From the NCBI RefSeq assembly GCF_030272615.1, contig NC_081412.1, positions 25,202,501 through 25,266,500 of the forward strand: DNA of 64,000 nt. Direction: 5' to 3'. How positions within the stretch are numbered: the first letter of the stretch is position 1; every line of letters begins with the position of its first letter. The stretch is from Cryptomeria japonica. Taxonomy: Eukaryota; Streptophyta; Pinopsida; Cupressales; Cupressaceae. The notes below the pieces were generated by a model. The model did not search any database. It saw only the letters and a program-made list of their open reading frames with translations, and had not been told where the DNA came from. The position numbers and the translations under genes are program-made. Of the stretch, positions 1 through 13,649 are shown piece after piece.

Positions 1-722
1 GGGGATTGATTCGTCTCTGTAAATAATATTGATTCTGAAGATCATAGCTTTTTACTTGTTTCTTGCACACAAAGAGAAAGGGAAATAGGTTGGGAATAGG
101 GGCTTGCCTAATTCAAACCCCGATTTTGGAATTAACCATGAAATAGAGATAAAAGATAATTAAATTGTTGTAATTGAAGATTCTCCTTTTGAGGAAGATG
201 CTAAATAATGACTGAAATCCAAATGATATACCTCTTTGTGAAGTTTTGTTTGTCTTCACACGTGATTAGGGTTTCATGAAGTCTTTGACAAAATAGGATC
301 TGAATGTCCACTTCACTACTTGAATCTTGACTTTGTTTATGCTCCAAAGCTTGAAGGAAGACTGATCACTTGCTTAACTGACTTAAATGCTTGATGTAAA
401 ATAGAATTTCATGTGTGTGATGATCAAATGGGAGGGGAATGCCTCCTTTTATACTTGTCCATCAAAAAACTTGTTAATTTCCTGACATGAGCTGACACAG
501 AGCTAGGTTTCCCACTCAAATTTGAAAAGGCAAAAGGGATTTAAAGAAGAGCCAAAATGGGGAGGACCAAAGTGTGGCGCCCTAGTCCTGTCCCATTTTA
601 GGGCTAGGACAGGGTGCCTAATTGATGTGAATACCTATAATGAAGTCATATTTGCATGGTATGAGCAGAATCAAGTAAAAATGTGATCAAAATTGTAAAG
701 GGGTGCAATTTTAGGATGCTAC
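1..722 (-). mobile_element. LTR of a Ty3/gypsy-like element, inner edge at 722
   Basis: The stretch ends at 722 in TTTTAGGATGCTACA. The LTRs of the large gypsy element further right end in the closely similar TTTTAGGTGTCTACA. Read on the minus strand this LTR would start TGTAGCATCC. A TATA-like TTTTATACTTG sits near 447. The bases just inside the edge (723 onward) could be a weak polypurine tract on the minus strand. The outer edge is not visible and may lie left of the window. It differs from the copy 1 LTR (15781-16231), so it is probably not that element's partner LTR. The family call is inference from the terminal motif. Confidence 0.4.
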
Positions 723-1022
723 ATTTAGCCACCACTTTAGCGGGGGTATGAAGTCAATCATACTCTCGGTAAAGTACCAAGGCTTCACATTGAAAAACTT
801 TCACCAAGTCACCAAGAAGACAAGATACACCAATCCCCCAGTGGACTTTAGGGTCTTACAACTTCAATGACAAGATAAAAGGGACATCATGAGAGAAAGA
901 TAAAGAGAGAACCGTGACTACAAACTAGTAAGGTTCTCTTACTATGAGTCATGAAAAGAAAATAACCAAAATTACAAAGCAACAAACTACATTTGCTAAG
1001 TAATCAAAGTATCAAGATATCC

Positions 1023-1078
<56 letters not shown>

Positions 1079-1522
1079 GAGAGTGGAGTGTATGCCCCCA
1101 TCTTAAAGCAATTGTGTATGCCTTATCAGGAGCAATTGCTTTAAGGTAGGATACAACCACAAAGATAAGAATGTCATCACAATAATATGCCCCCAAGAAA
1201 GGACAAATTAAAGGATAATGATCACAAGACATAAAATACATAGTGGTCTTACTTAACTCTGGGGTCAGTATTTTTTTTTATGATAAATAATGTATATCAT
1301 GTGTGTGTGTGCACGTGCGCATAGAGTTGTCCTCATCCCTAAAGAAAGCAAAACCAACATGGAAGAAGGGCACATGTGTCTTTTGAGTCAACATGGGAGA
1401 GACCGAAAGAGATCTCAACACTTTGCATCATCCTTAACTAGACAACACTAGGGACAACAAATAGAAGAATTGAGAAACAAATAGAAGAAGATCACAAACA
1501 AGCAAGAGAGGAGATAGATAGA
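723..1522. other. Non-coding stretch without a recognisable gene
   Basis: No ORF with recognisable similarity was seen. The stretch holds the GA microsatellite at 1027-1075 and a short GT/GC alternating run near 1299-1320. Its right end (about 1480-1522) reads on directly into 4001 once the solo LTR is removed, so at least that end belongs to the target of the solo LTR, probably the antisense PMD region of gypsy copy 1. The origin of the rest is unknown. Confidence 0.5.
1027..1075. repeat. (GA)n microsatellite
   Basis: An uninterrupted run of about 24 GA units, followed by a short imperfect extension to about 1083. The ORFs that read through it are low-complexity shadows. Confidence 0.97.
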
Positions 1523-4000
1523 TGTTGAACACTAGATGTCACTGAGAAGGGGGGTGAATCAGTGATTTCCAAACTTTTCCCTTTTCTATCCTATGTGAGC
1601 ATCTTAGTTAACAGATCTAACATAAAGAAGATATACCGGTTAGATGGGAGACCCACACAAATGCAACCACACATAAAAGGGACATCACATAACATAGGAT
1701 GTACAAGGAAAACCCAAGATGGTAAAAACCTCAGTGAAAAGTGTTGTTGGAGATTACTGCTCCAATCCAGCCTCACAATGAAAACCTCAGTTACAACATT
1801 TAGGGCACCAACCAAGGAGTACCACTCCTTCTTTAGGGCACCAACCCTTGATTTTAGGGCACCAACCCAAGGAGCACCAACCCCTGCACCGAGCTCCAAC
1901 TTAGTGATTACAAAATCATATTTTGAATACCAAATTTATCTTCTTGTTACAAAATAACTTTGTAACTCTAATGTATGCCTCTCCACCAGTTCTCCTATCT
2001 TCTATCCTATGCCAGTTCTCTCCTCTCTCTTCTCACTACACCAACCTTGTCTCTTGCTACAATCCACTCTCTGTCGCACCCTTACTAGTTTAGTCTCTTC
2101 TTCTTCTCTGTCGGTTCTCAACTTACCTTCTTTTCAATCTTCTGCAACTCTACTCTCTCGGTTTGCTTACCACCGGTTTACTCTTTTGTCAAACTCAATG
2201 GTCGTCTACTGGTTGCTTCATTGTTGCCAATTGAACTCTTCAACCCAATTCTCTCTAACACTTAGTCTCTTCTCTAGTTGTCTTTGAGCACTTGGCTGAT
2301 TTTCTCTCACATGTAGCAACAACACTCTCTCTTTCAACAACACGAACAATATCTTTGGCTCACATACTTATAGCTAGATTTTCTCGCCAAGACATGAGTT
2401 TTAACATTGGCACACTAGGGTTTGTGCCATGCACTGAATCTGCATCCGATTTGATCTCTGATCATCATGACATATCAAATCCAATCTGATATCATGTCCT
2501 TGATCGATTTTCAACACTCAATCAATGAGTATCGCCCATTTGTCTGCCTTGCGAAACACGTCTTCTCTTTTTAGTCATTTGTAGCATTTTTTTGGCATTT
2601 TGTCAGATTGATCACATGAGTGATGCGGTTTCCTTTGTCCTCTTCGATCTACAAGATCAATCTTTACTGGATCTCTATTGTTTCCTTCATCTCAAGTCAC
2701 AATCCTTTGCTTTTCTTCCTCAAGCTTCGCAGTCAGTATTAAATGTTGGACCAGTCGCCAATGACCTCACCGACACATCACATCGACCTGTACATGCATG
2801 CCACTTCACCTCCACGTGGCTCCTTTTATTGGCATCCACCTTTGCTTAGATTTCTATGTTGGTTTGGATAGGATCACCGACCAACCACACAACTGGGTTC
2901 ATCTACCGGTTCACAAACCCTATCGGTTATACCCTAATTGATCTGCCTTCACCCTTTCACTCTGCTTCTCTTCCGATGGAGCACCTAAATTGGTCAGCAC
3001 ACATGCAAACCTACCTCATGAACATCTTCATCAAATTGGGAGCCTTCTGCATCTGCACTTTGTTAGCTTTACTGGTGGACATACTTACCAATAAACACCT
3101 TGATGACATTATGTCATCAACCTTCAACTTCCTCAATCTATCTGCATCTGTGATAACATATTTCTTCGCCACAAGACCTGTTTTGCTATTAACATGTTTT
3201 TCAAAGTGACAAACATATCCTTCCTTCTTTATACCAGCAACTCAACATGTCTATCCGGTTGATCCGGTGCATATCCCTAATCTTGTGCACCTAAGGCAAC
3301 TTAGTGTTTCACCAATACATTCAGTGTAGCCTTCAATCACCTGCCTTTAACCTTTCGTCTTATCTTGAAGGACTATGATGCATTCCATGCATAATAGGAG
3401 ATAAGCTCATCTTACCGGTGGGAGTGGATCCTTGTCATTTGCATCCTGCATTTCACCAATGTGGCTTCCCTATTTGAGCAACATATATTCAAACAAGCAC
3501 ATGTGATCCGGTTGGGACACATTCACTGTCAGTCATCACTTCAAATGGTGACTGCATATTTATTTGGTGGGAGTCCTTTTGTTTCACATCCACACAACAT
3601 ACCGGTGGCCTGCACATACTTCACCTTTGGTGTTGATGTGATTTTGGTAACATTTGCCCTCTTCCTCACAATCAACTGCTCAACATCCTGCTCTCATGTT
3701 GGTTGGCAACTATACACTGCCAGCATGTCACTTACTGGTTTGCAGACCTTATGTATTCAATACAAGTCAATACTAACTTGTGTACCAGTGATTCCAATGA
3801 CCATTAAGCTAGATGACACACTCTTCCTTACTGGTGACCTGCTATGCTAGATGACATACTCTTCCTTATTGGTGACCTGCTATGTTATATGACATCAATG
3901 GCACCATTTTCGGTATTCGTTAATGCCAACACTACTCATCAATCTCCATAATGGTTGCCATCCCATACCAGTTGACATCAATGACAACACAATTCCAACA
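1523..4000 (-). mobile_element. Solo LTR, 2478 bp, target duplication ATAGA
   Basis: The element begins TGTTGAACAC and ends AATTCCAACA, so its ends are TG...CA with a 5-bp inverted match TGTTG/CAACA. The 5 bp on both sides are ATAGA (1518-1522 and 4001-4005), a perfect target duplication. No gag or pol coding is visible. On the minus strand it starts TGTTGGAATTGTGTTGTCAT, like the solo LTR at 50495, and ends in a C-rich block before CAACA. Both elements also carry repeats of GGGTTGGTGC (here at 1800-1885, reverse strand). It is rich in the palindrome ACCGGT. A direct duplication of about 40 bp lies at 3806-3886. Orientation is inferred from the match to 50495. It is inserted in the PMD region of gypsy copy 1. 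Confidence 0.82.
1797..1890 (-). repeat. Short tandem repeats of a GGTGCCCTAAA-type motif in the solo LTR
   Basis: Three to four imperfect copies of TTTAGGGCACCAACC (plus strand) spaced 20-40 bp apart. The solo LTR at 50495 has the equivalent motif at 51520-51605, which helps assign both to one family. Confidence 0.7.
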
Positions 4001-4450
4001 ATAGAATCTACGATACAAATGAAGCTAATCATACAATACACAATTGCAGAGGATGAGAGATGAGAGACACAAAGCTATTTAGTGGTACACAACCGCCTTG
4101 GATGCTCTTATTACTATTCAGGACACATTACAAGAAGACATAGGATCAGGCTATACCTATTGTATTAGGGTTAGAAAGTAGATTACGTAGTCTCTATGAG
4201 TCAACAATGCCACCTCACCTATAGGTAGGAAGTTACAGGCAAGCATCTTGCTCCACGATGACAAGGCATAAAAGACAAAGAGTGTCTAATGGAGATGTGA
4301 TGGGGCCACCAACAACACTAGCAGGGTTTACAGGAGGGGGTCGATTAGATGATCTAGCGACTGGGCCTTTGAGTGCTCAAATTTAGTCGAGGTCTACTAG
4401 CTCCGAGGGAGGGAGTTTATCATAGCTCTCTCGGGTGCATTTTTGTATTA
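4001..4450 (+). pseudogene. Remnant of an antisense PMD-type ORF (C-terminal tail)
   Basis: By eye this aligns with 25900-26340 of copy 2. Shared landmarks are the GAGGGAGGGAGTT block (4402-4417 versus 26278-26291) and the 'agacaccttc(a/g)(a/g)gtga' stretch right after. It is the coiled-coil and proline-rich tail of the plus-strand ORF that runs opposite to gag-pol. No intact reading frame is left, and the PMD core itself is not recognisable in copy 1. Confidence 0.45.
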
Positions 4451-6068
4451 GTTTTTTATGATGATATAGACACCTTCAAGTGATTTTATATACACATGAT
4501 TTTTTTGACATCATTGTATCATGACACTATATTTTTATATATATATATGAGATGACCTATCCCTGTGGTGACTATATGCTTATGTGTTCCTATGTGATAC
4601 CTTTTCTAAGATGATATGATATTTCTATATGCTTTATGATGCGATGATGTAATTTATGTATGATTTTTTATACAAGTCATGACATTTTCTATCATGATGT
4701 TTATGATTATAAAATGGATGCATATATGATTCTATGATATAATGTATATTTATGTTTATGTTATGTATGATGCACTAATTCAAATGGATGCAATATGATA
4801 TTGATGTGTGCAGGATGTGATGCTATTATGATTTCTCTATGCATGAGATGTACTAACATGTGGTGATGGAGTAGAACACTACATAAAATGTAGATATTTT
4901 TGGTGTGTCATTATACTTAGTCATGTGATACTGGGCTACACGGGACTCGAAATAGACAATAGAGGACAAAGTGAAAAAGAGGATGGAAGGTAGAAGATAT
5001 GGAGGTGAAAGAGCTTCTTGTGCTATCATCATCATTGAGATTTATTATGGCAAATAGGTTATGACCATCCAGATAAAGGTTCAACCTAGAAAGTCATTGT
5101 ACCCTTTGCATGGAGATCAAACAGTCATAGACAAGGAATGCCCCAATTCACACTAGACCCACAGTGTCCTCATATCCTTGGACGAGTCATAGTGTTACTA
5201 AGAGACAATCCACAAATAGAAGAATAGGTGAACATACCCCATCCTCGCCTTTCTAGTCAAAGACATCCTGGAAAAGCTAAAAGACGTGTGACCATGAAAG
5301 ATAAAATCAAAAGAGAATCAAAGACTTGACACCAACATTAATTGAAATCATCAAGTTATTAGTGTTTCTTTCTACACATGTTAAAATGTTTGATCTGATC
5401 GCAATGTTGTTATCTTGATATAAGATAGATAATGTTGAAAATATTGTTGTTGCCAAAGTCTTCCAAAAGATTTGATCTGTTGAAAGCCCATTGCTACTTG
5501 TGTCTCATCTAAAACTAACTGAATCTATGAAATAGATACTTTATTACAGAGAAGAATGAAACTTTATTGCAAATTAGTTATGCAAATGATCTTTTATTGC
5601 TGATTGTTCACAAAAAGAAGGAGGAATGAAAAGACATTGCTCCTCAAAACATGTGATGCTTAGGGTTCCACTTCCATCACTAGATTTAGGATATGCTCCT
5701 AGTTATAGATTAGAGTTGACTTATTATGAAAGGAGAGGGCGCAAAAGGTTTATTATGGATAGTGAACCAATCTTACGTAGATAAATAACAAAGCATAATG
5801 GGAATGGGTAATTTATTACAAAATGAAAGGTTGTGAGTTTCGTGCAAAGTGAAAGGGTGAGATTGAATCCTGAAGGGGGCAGGAGTAAAAGTCTCTACAC
5901 ATGATACCAGTAATCCAGTTTTCACCATGGTACTTGCCCAGGGCACCACCCAAGTGATTTTCACCGTTGGACAAATTTATTCCTCTTTAATTTTTTTTAT
6001 TTTTCATTTTTTAATGTTACAAGGCCCCTGATTGCTAGTTTTTCACCAAGTAAACATTTTTTTTTTTG

Positions 6069-6089
6069 TATATATATATATATATATAT
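6069..6089. repeat. (TA)n microsatellite
   Basis: About ten TA units follow a T-run, just downstream of the copy 1 integrase end. Copy 2 has a T-rich stretch at the same place (27815-27950). Confidence 0.95.
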
Positions 6090-6117
6090 TTTGTATTTTT
6101 GATTGAGATACTCTAAA

Positions 6118-9100
6118 AAATGTATGTGTAAAACTTGCGAAGGGTTCTCCTTTTGGTTTTGACAACTGATATGAACCTGATCCATATACTGTTGTGATGA
6201 TGTAAGGGCCAAGCCAATTTGGTTCAAACTTACCCTTTTTCTTTATGTTTTGTTGATTCTTGGGGTTCTCTCTGAGCACTAAGTCACACACCTCAAATGT
6301 GAGAGGTTTTTCCTTGTGATTCATAAGTTGTTGATATACCTTTAGGTGATTAAAAACAGTTTGTCTGCGCTCATCTAAAAATTCCAAATATTGTAAGCGA
6401 GAGACCCTATAGCCTTCATCATTGATAATACCATGCAAAGAAACCCGTAAGGATGGCAGCTCGACCTGGATAGGCGAGATAGATTATGCACCCTAAACAA
6501 GTGAGTAGGAAGTGGCTCCAATGGGTGTGCAAACACTTGTGCGATAAGACCAAAGTGCATATATGCCAGTTATGGCCAGCGTCATCAACTATCTTCTTGA
6601 GGATTCTTAAGATAGTTTTGTTGGACACCTCAACTCGACCATTATCTTGAGGGTAATATGGAGTATAAAAGCGATGATGGATATGGAATTTATCATAAAG
6701 CTCATGAACGTCCTGATTCTTGAAAGGACACCCATTGTTTGTGCTGATGGAAAGGGGAACACCATATCAAAAAATGATATAGTTGAGGATAAAGGTTGAT
6801 ATTTTCTTTCTAGTGACTTGAGTGAGAGGAACGACCTCAATCTACTTCGTGAAATACTTTGTGGTTGTGATGATGAATTTGTGTCCATTGGAAGAGGGAG
6901 GTGAATCTTGCCCACGAGATTGATCCCTCACTGACAAAAGGGCCATGGGGTGGCGATCAAATGCAACTCTTATGTTAGTGCATGAATAAGGTCTACATGA
7001 ATCTGACACTACTTACATTTTCTGACAAATTGATATGAGTCTTTTTCGATGGTAGGCTAGTAGTATCCAGTACTCATAATTTTCTTGGCTAAGGCTCGAC
7101 CACTAGAGTGAGCACCACATATACCTTTGTGAACCTCATGTAATGCAATCTAAGCTTCGTTACTTTCTAAACATCTAAGGAGAGTACCATATAGACCTTG
7201 TCGATAAGGGGTATCAGCTAAAATGACATAGCAGGAGGATTGGCGAATGAAAGTATGACATTGATTGTTGAAAAGGTCAGATGGAAGGATATTATCGTGG
7301 AGGTAAGTTAAAATGGTACTATACCAAGGGGAATCGAGATGAACAACACATCATTTTTGCAGGAGTGATCTCATACAATGAAACCAAAAGATTATCCACC
7401 AAAAACTCGTAGTGGGTCTCATTCTGAGGCATGCCAATGAAAGAAGCCATAGTAGCCATGGCATCAACAACTTGATTATTATCCCTTGCAATTTGTTCAA
7501 ATACTATTTATGTGAAGTATTGCTTGAAATCATCCACCATTTTCTTGTATGGCATCAAATTTTCATCTTTATTCTGGTAGTCATCATTTTCTAGCTGAAT
7601 CACAAGTTGAGAGTCCCCCAAAACATGAAATTCCTAGATCTTCCACTAAAATGTGATTCCTAGGCCTATTGTAAATGCTTCATATTTTGTTGTGTTGTTT
7701 GGACAAGGGAATGATAATCAGTATGACTCAAGATGGAATCCCCTTGAGGTGTGGTGAATAGGATGCCTGCTCCTACACCATGTTGTGTGTATGAACCATC
7801 AAAATATAGTTGCCAAGGCTTTGAATTTGTTACTGTAAAGATGGATTCGTTTGATAATTCTGAGACAATAAGAGCATCCTTGCTCATAGGTGCATCTGCT
7901 AGCTGATCTACAATGGCTTGTCCCTTAATATATTTTTTGTTAACAAACTCGATGTCGAACTTGCTCAATATCATGACCCATTTAACCAATCTATCTGTGA
8001 TTTTTGCCTTGTTAAGAAGATATTTGAGTGTATCAATTCTTGCAACAAGATTTGTTTTATGAGTTAACATGTAATGACACAAAATTTGTGAAGCAAAAAC
8101 CACAACAAGACACACACACTTAATTGAAGTGTAATTAAGCTCATAGCCAACCAATGTGTGACTGATGTAATATATAGCTTGTTATTTGCCATCATGATCT
8201 TGTTGTGCCAAGAGTGCCCCTAGTGTTGTTTGTGTAGCTGATATGTAAAGTAATAAGGTTTTTCCTTGAATATGTGGTATCAAAACTGGTGGATTTTAAG
8301 AGATAGTCTTTGATAATTCGAAAGGCATGTTGATATTTATCATCTCATTTGAACTTGATATTCTTGTGAAGTAGATGCTAAAAAAGATGACATTTATCTG
8401 CAAGATGTGCGATGAATCTGCGTATCAATTGAACTCTTCCTTGTAGAGATTGAAGTTTGTTGATGTTCTTTGGAGGTGACATTTCCAATATGGCTCTGAC
8501 TTTCGTTGGATCTGCTTCAATACCCCATTGTGAGACAATTATCCAAGGAGTTTCCTAAAGGTCAACCCAAAGACACGCTTCTTGGGATTTAATCTAACTT
8601 TGTATTTTCCAATCGTTCAAAGATGACTGATAAAATGTCTAAATGTGCTTCCCTTGTGACTGATTTTTCCAAGAGGTCGTCAACACAATCTTCCATAGTA
8701 ACATGCATGAGATCATGAAAGATGGTTGTCATTGCTCTTTGATATGTTTCACCTGCATTATTTAATCTGAAGGGCATGACGTTCCAACAAAAAGTACTCC
8801 AAGGACATGTAAATGTTGATTTATGTTGATCTTCAAGCACTATTTTAATTTGATTATATCCAGAGAATCCATCCATTAATTATAGCATTGCATGACCGAC
8901 TATAAGACCAACTATTAGATCAATTTTTGGCAATGGAAAATCATCTTTGGGACAAGCCTTATTAATATATCTGAAGTCTGTATATATTCTAATATTGTGG
9001 TCTGATTTGTTGACAGGTACACGATTAGAAATCCACTCAGGGTAGTCAGTCGGTCTGATGAAGCCAACATCCAATAATTTCTCAAGTTCCACTTTTACTA

Positions 9101-12100
9101 GTAGTGCCACCTATAGATGCATCTTTCAAAGTTTTTGTTTTACCGGTTTGGCACCTGGAGTAGCTATCAAGTGATACATAACTAAATCGAGATCCAATCT
9201 AGGCATATTGGCGTATGACCATGCAAAGTTGATTTGTTTCTTTGTGAAGAATGTTATGAATTTGGGTCTTTCAATATCATTCCAAGACTATGCCAAGAAG
9301 ATATTGTGTGGTACCTCCTTTGTGCCAATATTTTTCGTGATAGTTTCCACTAGTTTCTTCAATCAACATGGATGATCTTTCTTTATATGATGTCATAGGG
9401 AGAGTGTCAAACCTTACATCCTTGAGCACCTCAGAGAGGTTTTCACAGTCAGATGTGTCCTTTCTTTTTACCTTTTTGGGGTCAAATAGTGCCACACTGT
9501 GATTTTCACCATAAGACCCATCATTTATTTTTATTTTTATACTTTTGCGACAGGAAGGTTTGGCACCCTCTCTAAAATATGCCACACTATCGAGTTCTAT
9601 GATGTATCCTGCTTTGTGGTCCCCAAGTGGAAGATCATCTCGTATACCAAGGTAGTCAATTAAGGCCTCATCATTTTGGAATGTGTCAAGTCGTGGAAGT
9701 CCTCGTTGGTCCCATTCAATGAGTTGTGGATGAACGAGGGAAAGACCATTAGTGTGTACAAATTCAATAGGTGTGAGTGTAAAGAGACGAGAGTCTTTGA
9801 CTATTTCAATGCAATCATCGAGATCATCGCTAATATTCTCCTCAATAGTCTCAATTGTAAACGAATCCAAATCGACATCACTATAAGGACACTTAGCCAC
9901 AAGATTTTTCACTCTTCACAATTTTTACTTAGAGCTTCGAGACATAGAGGGCTTGGGATCCCAAAATTTTATTATCCACAATTCTCCACTATCTTTTTCT
10001 TGAGACGTAAAATATGATGATGTTGTTTGAACAACTCTAAATTGATTTCTAAATTTCTCTTCTTCAGTAAGTTCACCTGGTTCTTGAAATGTTTTTGTAA
10101 GCTCATAGTCACTGGATGACTTGTCTAGACCCCATCTCATTCATTGGAGTCTGTGGTATAGCCTTTTTCTTGTTGTTGGTCATTAGGGGAAGTAAAAATT
10201 ATGATTTTTAATGTTGTTTGAGAATTAAGACCACATACTCTCAATGGTGCATATCCAAGTCCTTTGGTGTGTTGCTTCTTTGATTTTAGCTCTGGTTGTA
10301 ACGACTCAACAATACCTTTCTTTTGTAACCCAAGCGGGCCTTTTCCATCATATCCCATATTTTGTAAGAACTTAAAACCTTTTCCATAATTATCACATGG
10401 TATTGTGATGTGATCTTGTTTAGATTCTTTTGGTTCCCTATAAAGCATTTTGTAGATGTCCTCTTCTCCCATCTCGCCCCATTTCTTGAATGTAGTGGGA
10501 GCCCATTTCATTATGATAGCAAATACTTTCTTTGAAGGATGTGGTCATCCATAGTCCTTGGGAGAATCCATTATTTGTCTTAAGTAAATGGTTTGATTCA
10601 AGTTATACTCTCTCATGCCTCTGTCCTTGTAATTTCATTCAGGCTCTCCTTGTTTCGATGTAGAAGCTTTTAATGATTCTAGATCAACATATGTTGATGA
10701 TGGAGTTGCTTCTCTATTGATTGGGACTATCACCTCTGGTCATGGTTGCAGGTTGTTGCAATATATGAATGGGTTTGGATCACCTTTAACTGTCACTTCA
10801 ACTCCATTGTGAGGGAATTTAATATATTGGTGATATGTTGATGGTATTGCCCTCATTTCATGTATTAATGGATGTCCCAAAAGTATGTTGTACGTAAGGT
10901 ATAGGTCAAGGACTTGGAAAACCACATCCTTTGTCATTGGCCCAAGACTTAAAGGTAAGGTGATTGCTCCTTTAGATGATAATTCTTAGTTATCATATGC
11001 TTTGATGGTGATCTTATTTCTTGAATCCATGGTTTGTTCAGAGTATCCCAATTGTAAGATTGTTTTCAATGTGCAAATGTTTAGACTTGCTCCTTCATCT
11101 ATCAAGACTCATTTGATAAGGTTCCTATGGAGAAAAGCTTCAATATGGAGAGGTGCGTTGTGTCATTGACATGGAGATGTATCATTGGCTTCTATGAATG
11201 TGAGAAAATATGAAGTGGAAAGGTATCCCACCATGGCTTGAAACCGGTCCATGTTTAGATCTGTGGTAACGAAATTTCTCTCAATTCTTTGTTAAGAATG
11301 GCCTTATGTGAAGGGGAGATACACAAAATTTTAAGGATGGAGATAAGGGCAGGTGTCTTCCCTAACTGGGCTACAAGTTCATACTCATTTTTGGTAGATG
11401 AAGAAGTTGTGGTCTTGGATGGAACACCTTGCAAGGTGATTTTACCCCCTCAAGTTGTAACATTGCATTTGGGGGTTTCCTCATTAGATGATGATGAAGA
11501 TGATCCACTCCCTTTCAAAACAAATTTAAACCTTTAGGTAATACCTTTAGGAGTTTTGTCCTTTATAATAATGGTAGAAACACAATTGTCCATTGAAATA
11601 TGGTTAACTATATAATCATAGGACACGATAGTATAATTGGCATTGTTAGGAGCTTTGCCCTTATCATGTTTTGGAAATGGTTTCTTAAACATCGCATGTT
11701 CCTCATTAGAAGTGTGACCATAAACTTGTATGTCTCCTTTGTCAATAATCTCTTGTATGATATTCTTCAATCTATGACAATTCCTAGTCTTATTCCCTTT
11801 GCTCTTGTGAAAAGTTCAAAAAACTCGTCATTATTCCACCATGCAGGTTTTACTTTTGGTTCATGTGTTGGATTGTTTGGTATTGTTATAAGCTTGTTTG
11901 AAACCAATTTCTTAAATGTTTTCTCAATGGGATCTCCCAGTGGAGTGTATTTTCTTGGAGGCTTTGATGGCCTTTGAACATTCACTTTATTATTAGAATT
12001 GGATGAACTTGTGCTAGGAAAATTATCTTTGGTTTTACCATATTTTCATCTACTTCCCCATCATTGATGACGTTCTTGTTTTTTTTCCAAAAGAAGGATT

Positions 12101-13649
12101 TATCTTTCCCATTTGATTCATCTTTGTTGTCCTTGAATAGCTTAATGGTACCTTGTTCAATAAGGACTTTCTCAACTACCAGTCCCTTTTCAATGAGTTC
12201 TTTAAAAGTAGATAAACAAGTTTTCCTTAGTTCATATCCAATGTCCTTATTAATGTTTTGAGTGAACATCTACCATTTGTTTTTGTGGGATATCACAAAA
12301 GCATCAACTAGCCAAACTTCTCTACCACTTTAAGAATGACGCAAACGACCCTCTATTTTTTTGTTTGGTATTACACAAAGTGGTCATTGACACATCTATT
12401 TCAATATTGTATGAGAAGTGTTGTATAAAAGTTTATACTAAATCACTCCATGATTTGATTCCTTGTGGGAGTTGTGAGAGCCATTCCATTGTTTGTCCAC
12501 CTAAACTTTATGGAAATACCGCATCAAATATGTTTCCTTTCTTGCTACCTCAATGCATGCTATGAAAAAATATCTTATATGTGCTTTAGGATCTCGCTTG
12601 CCTCTATACTTGTCAAGTTTTGGTGCCACAAAATGTGGAGGAAATGGAGGCATTGGTATGCTCTTGTCAAATGGATAAGGACATATGTATTTCATTGTAT
12701 ACTCTTGTTTTGGTGCATGCATGTCTTCCATTTATTTTTGCAAATCCTTAATTTGTTGTTGCAAGTCATTTCTAGGTGGTGTCTTATCTCTTTGAGTTAG
12801 TCCCATTCCTGGGCCACCAGTGCAAAGAAGGGATTTAATGCATGTATGAATGATATTGGTCATAAATATGTTCATATGGAGGGGGGACATACTTTTCGCT
12901 AGAGTATGGGCCACTTGGTATGGTATTATAATGAGGAGCATTAGGCCTAGGATGGTTGTACATATCATGACCACGAGGATAGAAGGTGTCATAAGAATGA
13001 TCTTTATTTTTTACCCTAAATGATGATAAGAAGGTCTCCTCGTGTCATGATTTTGAATGTTCCCTTAGGTATAATTGTATGTATCAACATGATCTTGGGT
13101 GCTATCTTGTTGTTGAGCATGTGTACTAGCATTTATCTTGCATGTGAGAGGATGACCGCGAGGTTGTTCATGAGAGTTTCTAGCAAAATTTGTATGAGCA
13201 TGAGTGTTGGTGTCTTCTGGTTTTTGAAATAAGGAATAGGATGACTCAGACACGAAACACTCTCCTCTATTACCACTATTATATCCTCTAGGATTTGCAT
13301 TTGCTTGATTCATTTGATTTGGATCCTCCTCTAAAATTTGTGACATATCAAAATCATAAGGTAATCTTGTTACACTTTGTGCCATCACTTGAAAGAAGCA
13401 TTGACAGTCTCTTCTCATGATTTCCTCAACCATTCTATTGAACCTTGGATCTATTATAGTCTCTTCAACGTCTACAGAAGTGATGGATTCGTTGTCATTG
13501 TTGTTCTCATTCTCTAGTGAATTAATGTGATTCTTAAAGTTTTGTGGGTTGTAAAATTTATCTCCATCAAACTTATAGGTACTCATGTTGAGAGATCTTA
13601 GAAATTCCTCAACTTCTCTTCTAGAGCTTTGCGAATGAGTTTCAATCAT
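6118..13649 (-). pseudogene. gag-pro-pol of gypsy copy 1, many frameshifts
   Basis: Gag starts at the ATG at 13649 (MIETHSQSSRREVEEF), equivalent to MVETRLQKSRRE in copy 2. In order on the minus strand: gag N-terminus 13065-13649; gag core about 12270-12992 (PYPFDKSIPMPPFPP); zinc-type region about 11770-11985; protease region about 10740-11120; G-patch about 10250-10390 (MGYDGKGPLGLQKKGI); RT 8589-9110 (SGYNQIKI, then VDDLL at the catalytic site); first RNase H and start of the second 7666-8154 (QLYFDGSYTQHG); integrase fragments about 6400-7400; C-terminus 6118-6438 (GKFEPNWLGPYII). The pieces lie in three different frames, so indels as well as nonsense changes have broken it. It cannot encode a functional polyprotein. 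Confidence 0.88.

Noticed and set aside
1-722. This LTR as the 3' LTR of gypsy copy 1
   Set aside because: Its body shares almost nothing with the LTR at 15781-16231 beyond the terminal motif, and it lacks the AT-rich palindromes.
996-1241. ORF rich in Leu-Ser repeats
   Set aside because: It is the translation of the (GA)n microsatellite on the minus strand.
1562-3850. Several plus-strand ORFs of 60-130 codons inside the solo LTR
   Set aside because: They show no domain, no conserved order and no codon pattern, and they lie within a non-coding LTR.
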